Counted from the stretch's first letter, positions 10,358 through 20,898 are shown. The stretch is DNA of 64,000 nt from Diadophis punctatus similis (GCA_023053685.1 JALIGW010000004.1:82715297-82779296), one strand, 5' to 3'. Notes: generated by a model from the sequence alone, not told the origin. Program-made: numbers and translations.

Positions 10358-11433
10358 ATCTTTCATTTAAAGACATCAATGGAGCTGCACTCTACTGATT
10401 GCTTTAATTCCCGAAGCAAATTAAGCCATTAGCCCTTGCTTCTATATTTTCTCTGCAAATTGTATTAAATTAACTTCGCCCTATGCATACATTTCTACTC
10501 CTTCTATTTAGTCATGTTCAATCTACAGTTGATTTAAATTCTATTTTACTTGAGTTGTTAACTTCATGCATGCACTCTCCCCTCCTTTCAGTTATTTTTT
10601 TTAAAAAAATTATTTACTAATATATCATAGACGTCACCCATCTCTTTCCTAGAGTGTATATAATAAATCGTTGCTTTGACCCCCTTAGCAAATAACGTCC
10701 CTCTAAAATCAGTTCCAGGAGATGGCGCCACCTAGCCAACCTTGGGTGCTCTAAAAAAAGGTGGGCTAATCAGGGTCAGACCCCTGTTAATAGTTGGGTG
10801 GGAAAATCAGTAAGAGATTGCAGGCTGAAAATTGGAAGGTTTTTTTCTTTAAAGTCTGAGAAATAGCAGTGGCAAGCTGTTTTTGCATTGTTGCCTGGAA
10901 ATATGAGATTCCATTTTTGGAATCCACATAAGTGACTTAAAGGAGAGCTTATCTAAGCTCAGGGACTGAATTTAAAATAGTTTAGATTTGGTGGATCCAC
11001 TATTTTGGAAAACGCATTTTAGAATTGGGTTGTTATTGCAACGACATCGCTCTCCCTCCTGCTCCGATGTTTACCACTTCCAAATTCCATTCGTCACGGG
11101 GAAATGAACCTTATCACAACCTTACCTGGTTTTTCCAATAGCTGCATCGTTTTCTCGAGATTGTGAAATAAATAAGTTAGCATTCCCCACGTGTAGCCAG
11201 CCACACAGCTTACCAATGTCTTTTGTTGATCGTCAGATTTTTAAAAGGTGTTGTGTTAGCTATCATATTTTTTCCCCTTGTTAAACAATTTTATTAGTTT
11301 ATAATATAGCGTGTAAAGAAAATACAAAAGTATCTTTAATTGTGGACATGAGGGGGTACCCTCTGTGGAAAATCCATCCACTGCTACAGTTTCTCAGGAC
11401 TGAAACACCAAGTGGGTTAACAACCAACAGGGA
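10358..11433. other. Unassigned sequence, over 1 kb without recognised repeats
   Basis: AT-rich with T/A runs near 10595-10612. No open frame of note. This is among the better places in the window to look for conserved noncoding sequence. Confidence 0.4.
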
Positions 11434-11957
11434 TGTTCTGATCCAGCTCCCCAAACACGACAAACCCTCTGAAGATTAACTCAAATATTCCTTTATTAGG
11501 AGCGTCAGAAGCCCCCAGCAAAAAGTTTCTCTCTCAACACAGGCTAACAAGCCCGTCAGTCCAGGAGATGAATAGTTGTCTGCCACATCTATTCATCTCC
11601 GCCCCCTGCCTTTTATCCCCAGAGCTAGGGTGGGGCTTTCCTAGCTGCGGTGGCTCTTCCGTCCCAAGGACCGGCCCACAGATTTCCACTGCTCTCCTCT
11701 CCTCTGCCTTCTGCGCATCCGTGCTTCAGGCACTGGACCCAGCTGTTCCTCCTCTTCCTCATCAGCCACCTCCAGACCTGGGGGCTGTTGACTCTCCATC
11801 TGAGGGTTGACAGATGGCCTCTGTCTCTCTCTCTGTCAGCTCCATTCCCTCTTCCCCCTTGGAGCTCTCAGGTTGCCTTGATGCTGACCCTGACTCCCAC
11901 GCCTCCTCCTCCTCCTCTGATTTGGCATCTGGAGGGGCCGGCGGCCAACAGGCCACA
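11434..11957 (-). mobile_element. LTR-A solo LTR-like block, copy 1
   Basis: On the minus strand it would start TGTGGCCTGTTGG and end GAGCTGGATCAGAACA, so it has TG...CA ends. In order it carries a TATA-like GGGATAAAAGGC (plus 11613-11624), a short palindrome GATGAATAG...CTATTCATC and a polyadenylation signal CCTAATAAAGG near its end (plus about 11491-11501). It aligns over most of its length with 45412-45922. No gag, pol or env sequence adjoins it, so a solo LTR is the simplest reading. No clear 4-6 bp duplication is visible. Confidence 0.68.
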
Positions 11958-12419
11958 ACATGGCTTAGCTCCAAGGCTTAAAAAATAATGTCCATGAAGC
12001 CATGGGAAGTGCTGGAGAAAATGACATTATAATTAAGCTGCTGTAGATATAAAAAGCATTCCCCATATTGTCAAGAGGTGGTCAACGGCTTAAAACAACT
12101 TCATTGTAGCATAAGATAAAGATCTTTATCCAACTGGGCTGTATCCAAAGCTTGGATAGCTTCTGCCAAATTCATGCTGGTAGCTGGATAGCCTCAACTG
12201 CCTTCCTTAAATTCAAAGTGAGACCCATTCAATTCTTGCAGTTTCATTGCTCTTTCTCACAGCCGAGTGGACAAATTTTGTCTTCTGCCGAAGCAAAACG
12301 ATAGCGGGCAGTTGTCATAATTCACATTTCTGGCCTGAGAAACGGAAGCTCCCAATGTCATTCCTCACACACATCACCTAACTGAGAATGGCCATAATGC
12401 TGACCCCATGGCTTTGCAC
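11958..12419. other. Unassigned sequence between LTR-A and LTR-B
   Basis: Low-GC mixed sequence with no strong open frame and no match elsewhere in the window. Confidence 0.4.
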
Positions 12420-13073
12420 TGTAGGAAGGAAAATCCATCTGGTTCGGTTCCAAGCTTAGAGAAAGACGCTGGAAACAACATGGAGGCCAATTGGAAAGAA
12501 AGTCTATCGATGAACAGAACCACACCACAGTTTGTGGTTCTGGGTCAGCTGAACAATTGGTTTGATGCAGGGGTGGGTTCCGGATTCTGCTACTGCTGGT
12601 TCGCTAAGGGAGGTGCCGCGCATGTGGGCACACTTCGCACACGCATGCACAGTACTAAAAAAGCTTTTGTTCATGCGCAGAAGCAAAAAACAAAATGGCA
12701 CCGCCTATGGCACTGCCGAGAAAACTGGCTTGGGGGCGTGGCAGCCTGGGTCACTGCCAGTTCCAGCGACCCAGGCCAAGTTACTAGTGGTTCTATAGAA
12801 ACAGTCCGAACTGGTAGGAGCCCACCTCTGGTTTGATGAGTACATGGGTTTTTATAAGTTTCGGAGATGCTACTAGAGGGGGTTTGTGCAATGCCTGAAA
12901 ATGCCCTTAGGAGATTGTGCAATGTAGTGAGCTCTGGGTCTTCTGCTAAATGGTAGTGGGTTAATCCTATTATGTCCTGAAGGGTCATGTCCTGTTCTTC
13001 TTAATCCCACCATCCCGGAGCTGAAGGTCTTTTGTTTTGTAGATAGCATGGCCCAGTCTTTCTTAAAGGGCAC
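12420..13073 (-). mobile_element. LTR-B solo LTR-like block, copy 1
   Basis: It aligns with 48824-49344 and 63769-64000 through the blocks GGTTCGGTTCCAAGC, TTGTGGTTCTGGGTCAGCTG and TTAATCCCACCATCCCGGAG. On the minus strand all three copies carry a TATA box at the same place (here the complement of TTTTTATAAG near 12852). The hAT-A MITE at 12568 interrupts this copy. Confidence 0.65.
12568..12830 (+). mobile_element. hAT-A MITE, complete
   Basis: It runs from CAGGGGTGGGTTCCGG to GAGCCCACCTCTG (263 bp) and is flanked by a perfect 8-bp duplication, GTTTGATG (12560-12567 and 12831-12838). The interior has the CATGCGCAGAAGCAAAAAA segment typical of the family. It lies inside LTR-B, so it is younger than that LTR. 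Confidence 0.95.
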
Positions 13074-13826
13074 AAAATATCTTGCCATGTCCCCGTCAGA
13101 GCCTGAATCTGCGGGGGAACCTGAGCCCACAGAGATTGAAGGGGAAGCTTTGTTGGCTTTGGAGGAAAATGGGGAAGGGCAGGCCAGTCAGGCCAAGGCA
13201 TTTCAGGATTAGAACAGCTTGTAGACAGGGAGGAACAGGGCAAGATGAACATGAGAGACAGAGCTCAGGCGAGGAGCAAGGATCACCCCCTCCTGATCCT
13301 AGAGCACGGAGAGTGGAGAGAAGGCGAGAACAACGCAGACTGAGCCGGCTACGAGGGAGGAGAGTGCCCCGCCCCCCTTCACAAGGCACACCTGGGGACT
13401 GAGATGTAAGGAGGTGCCGGTGGGAGGGGCATTGGTCAGGAACAAGCATTGAATCTGTGGTGCCTCGTGTGCACTTACCGACATCTGGAGATTACTATGC
13501 TCTGTCTTGTGGGGCTTGCCCAGTTTGCTTGCTTCGCTGAACTTCTTGCTCTGGTTACTATTTTGCTAACCTTGCTAACTGGACTTCTTGTCTTGGTTAC
13601 TGCTTTGCAAACCTTGCTTACTGGATTGCCGGCCCTGGTTACTGTTTTGCGAACTTTGCTTTACTGGACTACTCGCAGTCAGAGGCTGCTGAAGGTGCGT
13701 GTGAGAGCTTTGCTCTAGGACTTGTAGTAAATGTGGGGATGTTTGGGAGGCAAGTTGGAGCAATAAAGGGGAGTTAGACCTGTTCTCTGGCTGTGTTGCT
13801 TTCTTGCCACGCCCCGGGTCATCACA
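13074..13826 (+). mobile_element. LTR-C LTR-like block with internal 42-bp repeats
   Basis: The 3' part has a polyadenylation signal CAATAAAGGGG (AATAAA at 13762-13767), a T/G-rich stretch GGCTGTGTTGCTTTC, and ends GGGTCATCACA, the layout of an R-U5 end. About three and a half copies of a 42-bp unit (CTTGNNNTGGTTACTNNTTTGC) fill 13535-13670. The 5' boundary is uncertain. The 106-codon plus and 117-codon minus frames have no domain I recognise. Confidence 0.5.
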
Positions 13827-14799
13827 TATCTGCTGCGGTGTGTGTGTGTGTTAAGGGTGAGACTAAATCTCATAGAGGCGATTTAGATCTTTTCTTGGAA
13901 CTCAGACAGTTAGAAATAAAGCCGAGATTAAAAGTCTAATAGAAAATATTTATTTCGGTACAAAAACAATAAATTCTGAATAATTACATTTCTGCTAAGA
14001 AAATGCCACCATCCCGGTCAAGAGCCAAGTCAAAGAGAATAATGGTGGTTTAGGAATGCACACATGCGTACAACTCATATCACGTGTTCTGCCTGTATTG
14101 GAATGTACCATAATATTAGGATAGGGGTGCATCACCCTGCATAGACATACAACTGACAATATTCACGTGACAGTGTGTGTGTTTGCTATTAAGGAAGACT
14201 GAGTCTGCTTTCTGTCTTTAAGAGCATGGTTCTCCATTAATATAATATATAATGTTCTGCCTTTTTAATATTTCCCAAAATATTTCATTCTTCTAGGAGG
14301 GGGGTGGCTGGCTTCCCACAGCATGCAATTAGACTTTTGTATATATAAGAATGCACATTTCCCCCACCCCTCACTGCATTCCTGCATTGCTTTGATTAGG
14401 AAGGGTTGTTGGTTTTTTTGGTTTTTTGGTTCAGGTCAGTGAAAATGCCATTTCACACCTAAGATTAATTTAAAAAAGGGAGTTAAAAGGAAAACCTCCA
14501 GATCATGCAATAACAGCAATCCATTTAATTAGCTGAGTTTCTTATTAAGGTCTCATGGATTCTTTTCTTTAGACCAAGTGATTTATGGCTTCGCATTTCG
14601 TCCTCCCTGCAGAAAACTTGCTTATGGAAGTTTTCGGGAGTAGAGATTTCAAACATTTGGTCAAATGCTTGTAATACTCCATTGAAAAGCTTGTAGATAG
14701 CCCTCAAGCGTATTTTTATGGCTACAGCTTACAACGTTTCACTTCAACACGTTCGAGGAAACAGAATCCTGTGCAATGTGTAATAAATCAAAACAAATG

Positions 14800-14802
<3 letters not shown>
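13827..14802. other. Mostly unassigned, with one block shared by LTR-B loci
   Basis: The segment 14255-14325 (TTTAATATTTCCCAAAATATTTCATTC, quoted in part; then CTAGGAGGGGGGTGGC) has counterparts at 49325-49800 and 57355-57412, so it belongs to a dispersed element linked to LTR-B. A (TG)n run lies at 13840-13850. The rest is unrecognised. Confidence 0.45.

Positions 14803-14834
<32 letters not shown>
14803..14834 (+). repeat. (AC)n microsatellite
   Basis: Some 16 CA units sit just before the hAT-D element. Confidence 0.95.
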
Positions 14835-14837
<3 letters not shown>

Positions 14838-14865
14838 CCCCTGTAAGACAGTCTTTGTTATACAC

Positions 14866-15477
14866 TAAGGTGACCAGACGTCCCGCTTTTGGCGGGACAG
14901 TCCCGCTTTTTAATAATTTGTCCCGCGTCCCGCGGTGTTTCAAAAAAGTCCCGCTTTTTAAATTTGAATTTGCCCTGCACATCCCTCTGCCTCCTGCCTC
15001 GCCTGCCTCCTCCTGCCAGGCAGGGAGGGAGGGCAGTGAGAGGGGCAGCGGCGGTTTTGCCTGTTCGTCGCCGCAGAGCCGAAGAAGCTGGTGGCGTTCA
15101 CGGTGGGGGCTTCCCCCGCCCGCTTTCCCCGGCCGCTGGGACGCCGCCATTTGCGTTCTTTTGCCCTCTGGCAAGCAGAACGCTTTGTGCATGTGCAGAG
15201 GGCAAAAGAACGCAAATGGCGGCGTCCTGGCGGCTGGGGAAAGCAGACGGGGGAAGCCCCGCACCGCGAACGCCACCAGCTTCTTCGGCTCTGCGGCGAT
15301 GAACAGGTAAGCCTGCGCCAGTAGGAACCCACCCCTGGCTGCGATGAAGGGGGGGTGTTTTTTGGGGGGGTCCACAAAGCTGCAGGATAAGAGAGACAGA
15401 CCCCTCCTGTCTTGCTCCCTTAGAACCCCCCCATCAATGGTGTCCCGCTTTACAAAAAATAAAATCTGGTCACCTTA
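14866..15477 (+). mobile_element. hAT-D element with a large internal hairpin
   Basis: The termini are TAAGGTGACCAGA and TCTGGTCACCTTA with a perfect 8-bp duplication TTATACAC (14858-14865, 15478-15485). Subterminal TCCCGCTTTT motifs occur at both ends. The centre (about 15066-15303) is an inverted repeat with arms near 110 bp (CGCCGCAGAGCCGAAGAAGC and its complement). The terminal sequence is of the TAGGGTGACC hAT kind. The 195-codon minus frame spans the hairpin and shows no transposase motif. Confidence 0.93.
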
Positions 15478-15485
15478 TTATACAC

Positions 15486-16011
15486 GTGTGTTTATGGGCG
15501 TACCAGATTTTATAGCATTTTACTCTCCGAAAAAGTTACTGCAGAAGTTTATGTGCTCGTAATTTATAAGGGCACTTTAATTTTATTAAACTAAATTAAA
15601 TGGGGGAGTAGTTCCTGTATTGCAAAGCCCACATCCTTTGATTGAGATGGATTTAGCTCTTATCCTGGAATAAAGAGCTTCATTAATTTTAACCTTCTTT
15701 CCCTTACAGTTTGCTAGATGCCCCTTGAAGGGAAAGTATCTCCATTCTGATTTTCACATTTCCTAACAGTCAGTCATTTTTACTGGATCCTTTCATTCTC
15801 TGAATTCCACAAATGGGAAGGACTGAAAAGATTGGAATGAGAAGAGAAATCTGTTCCTATCAACTGCACACACTTAGATATCAATCCAATCCATTACCTT
15901 CCACATCAAACAACATTCTGGGAATTTATCACTCTCTTATTTCCAACTCCCACAACTTACAGTCCAAATAATGATACATTAAAATGCTTTAAAATGTCAG
16001 CAGTTTTGGGG
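15486..16011. other. Unassigned sequence
   Basis: AT-rich around TTTATTAAACTAAATTAAAT (15574-15600). Otherwise ordinary, without a recognised gene or repeat. Confidence 0.4.
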
Positions 16012-16533
16012 TTCAAAGACCACACTTGGAATACTGCATCCAGTTTTGGTCGCCACGATATAAACAAAGGTGTTGAGACTCTAGAAAGAGTGCAGAGAAG
16101 AGCAACAAAGATGATTAGGGGACTGGAGGCTAAAACATATGAAGAACGGTTGCAGGAACCAGGCATGGCTAGTTTAATGAAAAGAAGGACTAGGGGAGAT
16201 ATGATAGCAGTACTCCAATATCTCAGGGGCTGCCACAAAGAAGAGGGAGTCAAACTATTCTCCAAAGCACCTGAAGGCAGGAGAAGAAACAATGGATGGA
16301 AACTAACCAAGGAGAAAATCAACTTAGAACTAAGGAGAAATTTCCTAACAGTGAGAACTATTAATCAGTGGAACAACTTGCCTCCAGAAGTTGTGAATGC
16401 TCCAACACTGGAAGTTTTTAAGAAGAGATTGGACAATAATTTGCCTGAAATAGTATAGGGTCTCCTGTTTGAGCATGGGGTTGGACTAGAAGACCTCCAA
16501 GGTCCCTTCCAACTTTGTTATTCTGTATCTCTG
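16012..16533 (+). mobile_element. CR1 LINE 3' end with the longest ORF2 remnant of the family here
   Basis: A frame open to 16455 encodes about 130 residues of the CR1 ORF2 C-terminus (VETLERVQRRATKMIRGLEA, MIAVLQYLRGCHKEEGVKLF, NFLTVRTINQWNNLPPEVVN, LEVFKKRLDNN) and stops in the normal place. The 3' UTR follows (GGGGTTGGACTAGAAGACC, CCCTTCCAACTTTG) with a short TTATTCTG tail. The reverse transcriptase and endonuclease are missing because of 5' truncation. Confidence 0.95.
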
Positions 16534-16735
16534 CTATCCTTAAGGAGCTCCTGGCAGCTGGTAAGGGATTTGGCTGTCACTTTGCTTGGTAAGTATGTTT
16601 TTTTTAATGTTATGCTTTTACATCTGTTTGCTTGAGTTAGTAATAAAGTTTAAACTCCCTTTATTTACTGCTGTGTTCATGGTCTCTGGACCCAAAAGAA
16701 CCAATTGCCTGAGCCCCTGATCATGCCCTGACACA
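16534..16735 (+). mobile_element. Possible LTR 3' portion
   Basis: AGTAATAAAGTTTAAACTCCC (AATAAA near 16641) is followed about 90 bp later by GATCATGCCCTGACA, a plausible U5 end in CA. No 5' end or partner LTR is seen, so this is only a suggestion. Confidence 0.35.
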
Positions 16736-17332
16736 TGGTGGCTTGCCAAATGTCAGTTTGTTTACTTTCTCAGATAGATAAATCGGTCATTAATAGCAGG
16801 CCACGTCAAGGTAATCAGTCGGAACTGACCCGTTGAGGAGGAGATTAATGCGAATTAAGGGACAGACTCTACATGTGCTAAATGTCTTGATAATAGCTGT
16901 TGCACCAGAAACGTTTGCAAATGGGCAATTTTTAACTGGACACCCCTCACCGTAGCTATTGAAGGCATGGCTCGGATCCTAACCCAGGAAGAGATAAAGT
17001 GAAGGGCTTCTATTGTTTGTAGCTGCCAGTTGGCAGGCAGGCCTTGACAAGGCCTTCTGTCCCTTATTGTTTCAACTCCAACAAGGTGGCTTGCATGAAC
17101 AAGAGCCGGTCGCCCGAAAACAATGGGAATTAAAGCAAACAAGCGACCTCCGTGCCAAAGCAGGACCGAAAGAGGCAAGTGTGGAAGAGGAAAACATTAC
17201 ACAGCTGAAATCCCGGGGAAATAAAGCACGCTAAAAATAAATCCGTAGGGCCCCGACGTTATAAAAGCATCAGCTGGGGTCATCCATAGAAGACTTTTAC
17301 AGGACAGGAATTCCAAAGCAATAGCCACAGCC
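16736..17332. other. Unassigned sequence
   Basis: Near-neutral composition with short frames on both strands (16855-17178 minus, 17013-17234 plus) that lack recognisable domains. Confidence 0.4.
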
Positions 17333-17870
17333 CAAACTAGGTAACATCATCAGTGCTAGAAGTGAATTGGAATTGGCTGTCATTCGAGCACCTCACTCCC
17401 TTCCAGCACTGATGATGTTACCTAGTTGGGTAATGAAATGTCTGCAAGAAAACAGCCAAGCTCAGAGAGCACCAAGGACCCCACAGTCCTCCTCCTCCCC
17501 TTATCCTTCTCTTCCATCCACAAACCCTTCTAGCACTGATGATGTTACCTAATTGGGTAATGAAACGTCTGCAAGAAAACCATCAAGTTCAGAGAGCACC
17601 GAGGACCCCAGAGTCCTCCTCCTCCCCTCCTCCTTCTCTTTATCCACAAACCCTTCTAGCACTGACGATGTTACCTAGTTGGGTAATGAAACGTCTGCAA
17701 GAAAACAGCCAAGCTCAGAGAGCACCAAGGACCCAAAGTCCTCCTCCTCCTCCTCCCCTTATCCTTCTCTTCCATCCACAAACCCTTCTAGCACTGATGA
17801 TGTTACCTAGTTGGCTAATGAGACGTCTGCGAGGAAACAACCCAGCTCAGTGAGAAACAACGGACTCCTC
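17333..17870 (+). repeat. Tandem array with hammerhead-ribozyme-like cores (Penelope-like repeat suspected)
   Basis: Three full units and one partial unit of about 126-132 bp follow an inverted stub (17333-17361). Each unit has CTGANGA, an arm GTTACC, a loop TAGTTG or similar, the arm GGTAAT and then GAAA. The cores are at 17409, 17536, 17662 and 17794. CUGANGA-helix-GAAA is the conserved core of hammerhead ribozymes, which are known in Penelope-like retroelements. Units two and three keep the core intact, unit one reads GAAAT and unit four GAGAC (broken). Each unit then has TCTGCAAGAAAAC, an AGAGAGCACC block and a pyrimidine run. Helices I and III are not assigned, so activity is unproven. 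Confidence 0.6.
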
Positions 17871-18393
17871 ATGTCGTTAAATGTCGATTTTGCTTCAGAG
17901 TGGAGAAATTCTCCTTTTCTTCCAAATTCCTTCCTATGCTCTGCTCGTCCGATTAGTTTGTGCTTTGCAAAAGGTTTGGAATTATACCGCAGCGACATCC
18001 CCATCCCCCTTTCCTAACGAAGGAAGCAAAATCCTCGTTTTTCACCTAATTGGCCCGAGGCATGCGTAATCCCTGATTCACACTGTTGTTTACATGTCTA
18101 TGCCGACTCTATGAGATCTTACCCACAGTCTCTTCTGCAAACCCATATAATTTTGCTTTCACCTTCCATTATCTACTTCTCAACGGCCCCAGCCGCCACG
18201 GAGATCCATGTGAGAGGGGTGAGCAATGCACCAGATTGAAGCTATTTCAACAGGCATTGATTTAAAGACTCATCCCGTCAGATGAAGCCAAACACATGAA
18301 ATCACATGCTTTTTTAAAAATTTCTTTTAGAATCTAGTCAACACACAAACGTACTGTAGCTTGAGTCCATCTCATCTTTAACCCTTACCCGAA
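17871..18393. other. Unassigned sequence
   Basis: Mixed composition. Short frames at 17881-18069 have no features. No repeat recognised. Confidence 0.4.
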
Positions 18394-18491
18394 TACAAGT
18401 CCTTGACTTAACAAGCATTTGTGTAATAACCTTTCAAAGTGACAAAGGCATTGAAGAAAAGGGATTTATGATAGTTTCTTACACTTATGAC

Positions 18492-19010
18492 CTCCGCGCC
18501 CTGCACTTACCGTATTTTACGGAGTATAAGATGCACCGGAGTATAAGATGCACCTTAGTTTTTGGGGAGGAAAATAGGGGAAAACAATCTGCCTACCAGG
18601 TATTCATCTGGCTAGCGTCCTTAGTCTGGTCAGCTTCAGCACATTATGTTATCCCCTGGTTAGGACTTAAAAAAACATTCTTCTGAGAGAGTAACAATGA
18701 AAGAGCATGCAAGCCAGTAAGAGCTGGGAAGATCTGTTAGCACCTAGTTAGGGCTGGAAAAAAAAAAAGCTACATTCGAAGTATAAGACGCACCCAAATT
18801 TTCAGCCACTTTTAGGGAGGAAAAAGGTGCGTCTTATACTCCGAAAAATACGGTACTTGCATCCAAAACGAGCCATGTGGGGACTCCTAGGAGGGGTAGG
18901 TGGGCTGGGTGGGGTCAGCCAGGAGTGGGATTTGGGGGTTTTCCGAACTGCACAGAATCTTAGCTAGAGGTTTTCCCGAACCCCTGTGAACCCCCAGCAG
19001 CCCACCCCTG
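18492..19010 (+). mobile_element. hAT-A-related remnant nested in TA-F
   Basis: A perfect 8-bp duplication CTTATGAC (18484-18491 and 19011-19018) flanks it, and the right end is AGCAGCCCACCCCTG. The left terminus appears lost, since CTCCGCGCCCTGCAC starts within the family's interior as judged from 19601-20173. The TA-E element interrupts it. Confidence 0.75.
18510..18853 (+). mobile_element. TA-E MITE nested in the hAT remnant
   Basis: Inverted ends CCGTATTTTACGGAGTATAA and the complement of CCGTATTTTTCGGAGTATAA lie between TA dinucleotides (18508-18509, 18854-18855). The hAT copy at 20001-20026 preserves the empty site (CTGCACTTACCTTGCATCC), which confirms both boundaries and the TA target. 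The 344-bp interior has no open frame. Confidence 0.9.
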
Positions 19011-19393
19011 CTTATGACCGTTGTGGCAACCCCACGGTAACGTGGTCAGAATTCAGATACTTGGCAACTGGTTCATATCTATGAAACGGTTGCAGTGTCC
19101 CGGAGTCACTTGATCTCCTTTTGCGATCTTCTGGCCAGCAAAATCAGTGGGGAAGCCAGATTCACTTAACAACCCTGTTACTGACTTAACAACTGCAGTG
19201 TTTCACTTAACAACTGTGGCCAAAAAAGTGGGGCAAAACTCACTTAACAACTCCCTTGCTTAGCCGCAGAAATTTTAGACTCAATTGTGGTCGTAAGTCA
19301 AGGACTTCCTGTACAGAAAAAGTACTTTCCCATTTATCTTTTTCATTCAGCACCCCTTTGGCTTATGAAAGCTCTTCCTGCTAAAATGAACAG

Positions 19394-19600
19394 ATGGTTT
19401 AACAGATTAACAGAGTTGGGAGGGACCTTGGAGGTCATCTAGTGCAACCCCCAATGCCCAAGCAGGAGACCCTACACCATTTCTGACAAGATGGCAGTCC
19501 AATCTCTTCTTGAAAGCTTCCAGTGATGAAGCTCCCACAACTTCTGAAGGCAAGCGGTTGTTCTCACTGTCAGAAACGGAGAAGGACAGATCCTTCTATC
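19394..19600 (-). mobile_element. CR1 LINE 3' end
   Basis: It begins AACAGAGTTGGGAGGGACC on the plus strand and holds the ORF2 terminus up to TTCTCACTGTCAGAAA. A hAT insertion ends it. The (AACAGATT) tail differs from the AATAG tails elsewhere and marks a CR1 subtype shared with 26160 and 41274. Confidence 0.88.
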
Positions 19601-20173
19601 TAGGGGTGGGATTGAAAAAATGTAACAACCGGTTCTCTGTCCAGTTGCTGGGTGGGCGTGGCCACGGGGGCATGGCCTACTTGTCCTCCTGCACCACGGT
19701 GGGGGGAAGGGGTGTTTTCACCTTCCCCAGGCTCCGGAAGCTTTCCTCGAGCCTCCAGGAGGGCGAAAATGGCTTCCCCTGGGCTCCGGAGGCCGGAAAT
19801 GGACCCCTTTCCAGACTTCCGGTAATTCCAGTAGGCCCATTTTTTGCCCTCCCTGGCTCCGGAGGCTTTCCTTGAGCCTCTGGGAGGGCAAAAACATCCT
19901 CCCCTGGACTCCAGAGGCCCTCCGGAGGCTGGAAACAGGCCCATTTCTGGACTTCCGGTACTTCCGATAGGCCTGTTTTCCGTCCTCCCAGAGCCTCTGC
20001 GCAGGCCCTGCACTTACCTTGCATCCAAAACAGGCCACGTGGAGACTCCTGGGAGGGGAGGGGAGGGGTGGGCAGGATCGGCCAGTCCTTGCAACTACCA
20101 GTTTGGTGAACCAGATGTAAAATTAACATCCGGTTCGCCCACACCGGTCCGAACCGGCTGAATCCCACCCCCG
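19601..20173 (+). mobile_element. hAT-A-related element with G/C-rich interior
   Basis: The ends are (C/T)AGGGGTGGGATTG and GAATCCCACCCCCG, with a near-perfect 8-bp duplication (CTTCTATC 19593-19600, CTTCTCTC 20174-20181). The interior repeats TTCCGGTANTTCC and CTCCGGAGGC motifs on both strands. The minus frame of 180 codons runs through these repeats and has no transposase signature. Confidence 0.88.
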
Positions 20174-20181
20174 CTTCTCTC

Positions 20182-20592
20182 CTATAAGTACCTACCAGGG
20201 CTGGGGTCAGAAAAAACAACCAACATCCATTGTGGTCAACATTGGCTTTTTAAAGCTACCTACTGTCAAACATGACCTTTCCGTGGCACAGGAAGCCAAC
20301 ACGAAACGGGAGGACCTGTGTGTTGACATAGCCTACAGATCACAAATTCCTCATACGGGCCAAAGCACAGGAGAGACATAATAGGGATCCAGATATTTTT
20401 CAAGTCCCACAAGACATAATTCATTCGGGAATCACCCTTGCTGTAAATCGAACAGGGTTCAGCTTCACCCTAATGGCGCCTCTGAATCTCGCTGTCTCTT
20501 TCCTTTCACATAAATCACTCTTTACTCCAAGACAAAACAGTAATGCCAAAAGGCCTCAAGCATCTCACTGACTGGGATGCCACAGAAATATC
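20182..20592. other. Unassigned sequence
   Basis: No recognised repeat. It ends at the 14-bp duplication that flanks the next SINE. Confidence 0.4.
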
Positions 20593-20606
20593 TAAGGGTT
20601 ACCTAT

Positions 20607-20898
20607 CTTCTTTTAACGACCCCGTAATCCCTTGCGGGGTGGAGTCCGGGCAACTGAATGGAGCTGAGTGTTTACTGGCCGGATGCCCTGCCCTGTCGCC
20701 AATGCGGAGTTATATTCAGCAGATATATTCTCAACGTGCCCAGAGAGAGAAATACAGATTAACAGATTAACAGAGTTGGAAGGGACCTTGCAGGTCATCT
20801 AGTCCAACGACTCAACATCTGCTTCTACCTAGGATTGAATTCACAGCCTCCTGATTGTGAGGCGAGAGCTCCACCTCTAAGCCACTGCACCACACACG
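20607..20898 (-). mobile_element. SINE-G with an internal CR1-tail segment
   Basis: It is flanked by 14-bp duplications TAAGGGTTACCTAT (20593-20606, 20899-20912). On the minus strand the tRNA-like head (20898-20813) is followed by 55 bp of CR1 3' end (20812-20757; plus strand GAGTTGGAAGGGACCTTGCAG) and then the usual SINE-G body (GACAGGGCAGGGCATCCGGC). The CR1 piece sits exactly where 28919-29048 also joins a CR1 tail. Confidence 0.85.

Larger units (their letters stand above)
18396..19311 (+). mobile_element. TA-F element, interrupted by nested insertions
   Basis: The ends are AAGTCCTTGACTTA (left) and GTAAGTCAAGGACTTCCTG (right), flanked by TA (18394-18395 and 19312-19313). The uninterrupted relative at 40551 shows that CACTTATGACCGTTG is the original internal sequence. 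Here it is split at 18491/19011 by a hAT remnant. TA duplication and inverted ends suggest a nonautonomous Tc1/mariner-type element. Confidence 0.85.

Noticed and set aside
14788..15375. 195-codon minus frame as a protein gene
   Set aside because: It runs through the hAT-D hairpin and the (AC)n repeat and has no transposase or other domain.
17402..17870. CRISPR array
   Set aside because: Units of about 126-132 bp repeat end to end with no unique spacers, in a vertebrate genome; the repeats are also dispersed elsewhere.
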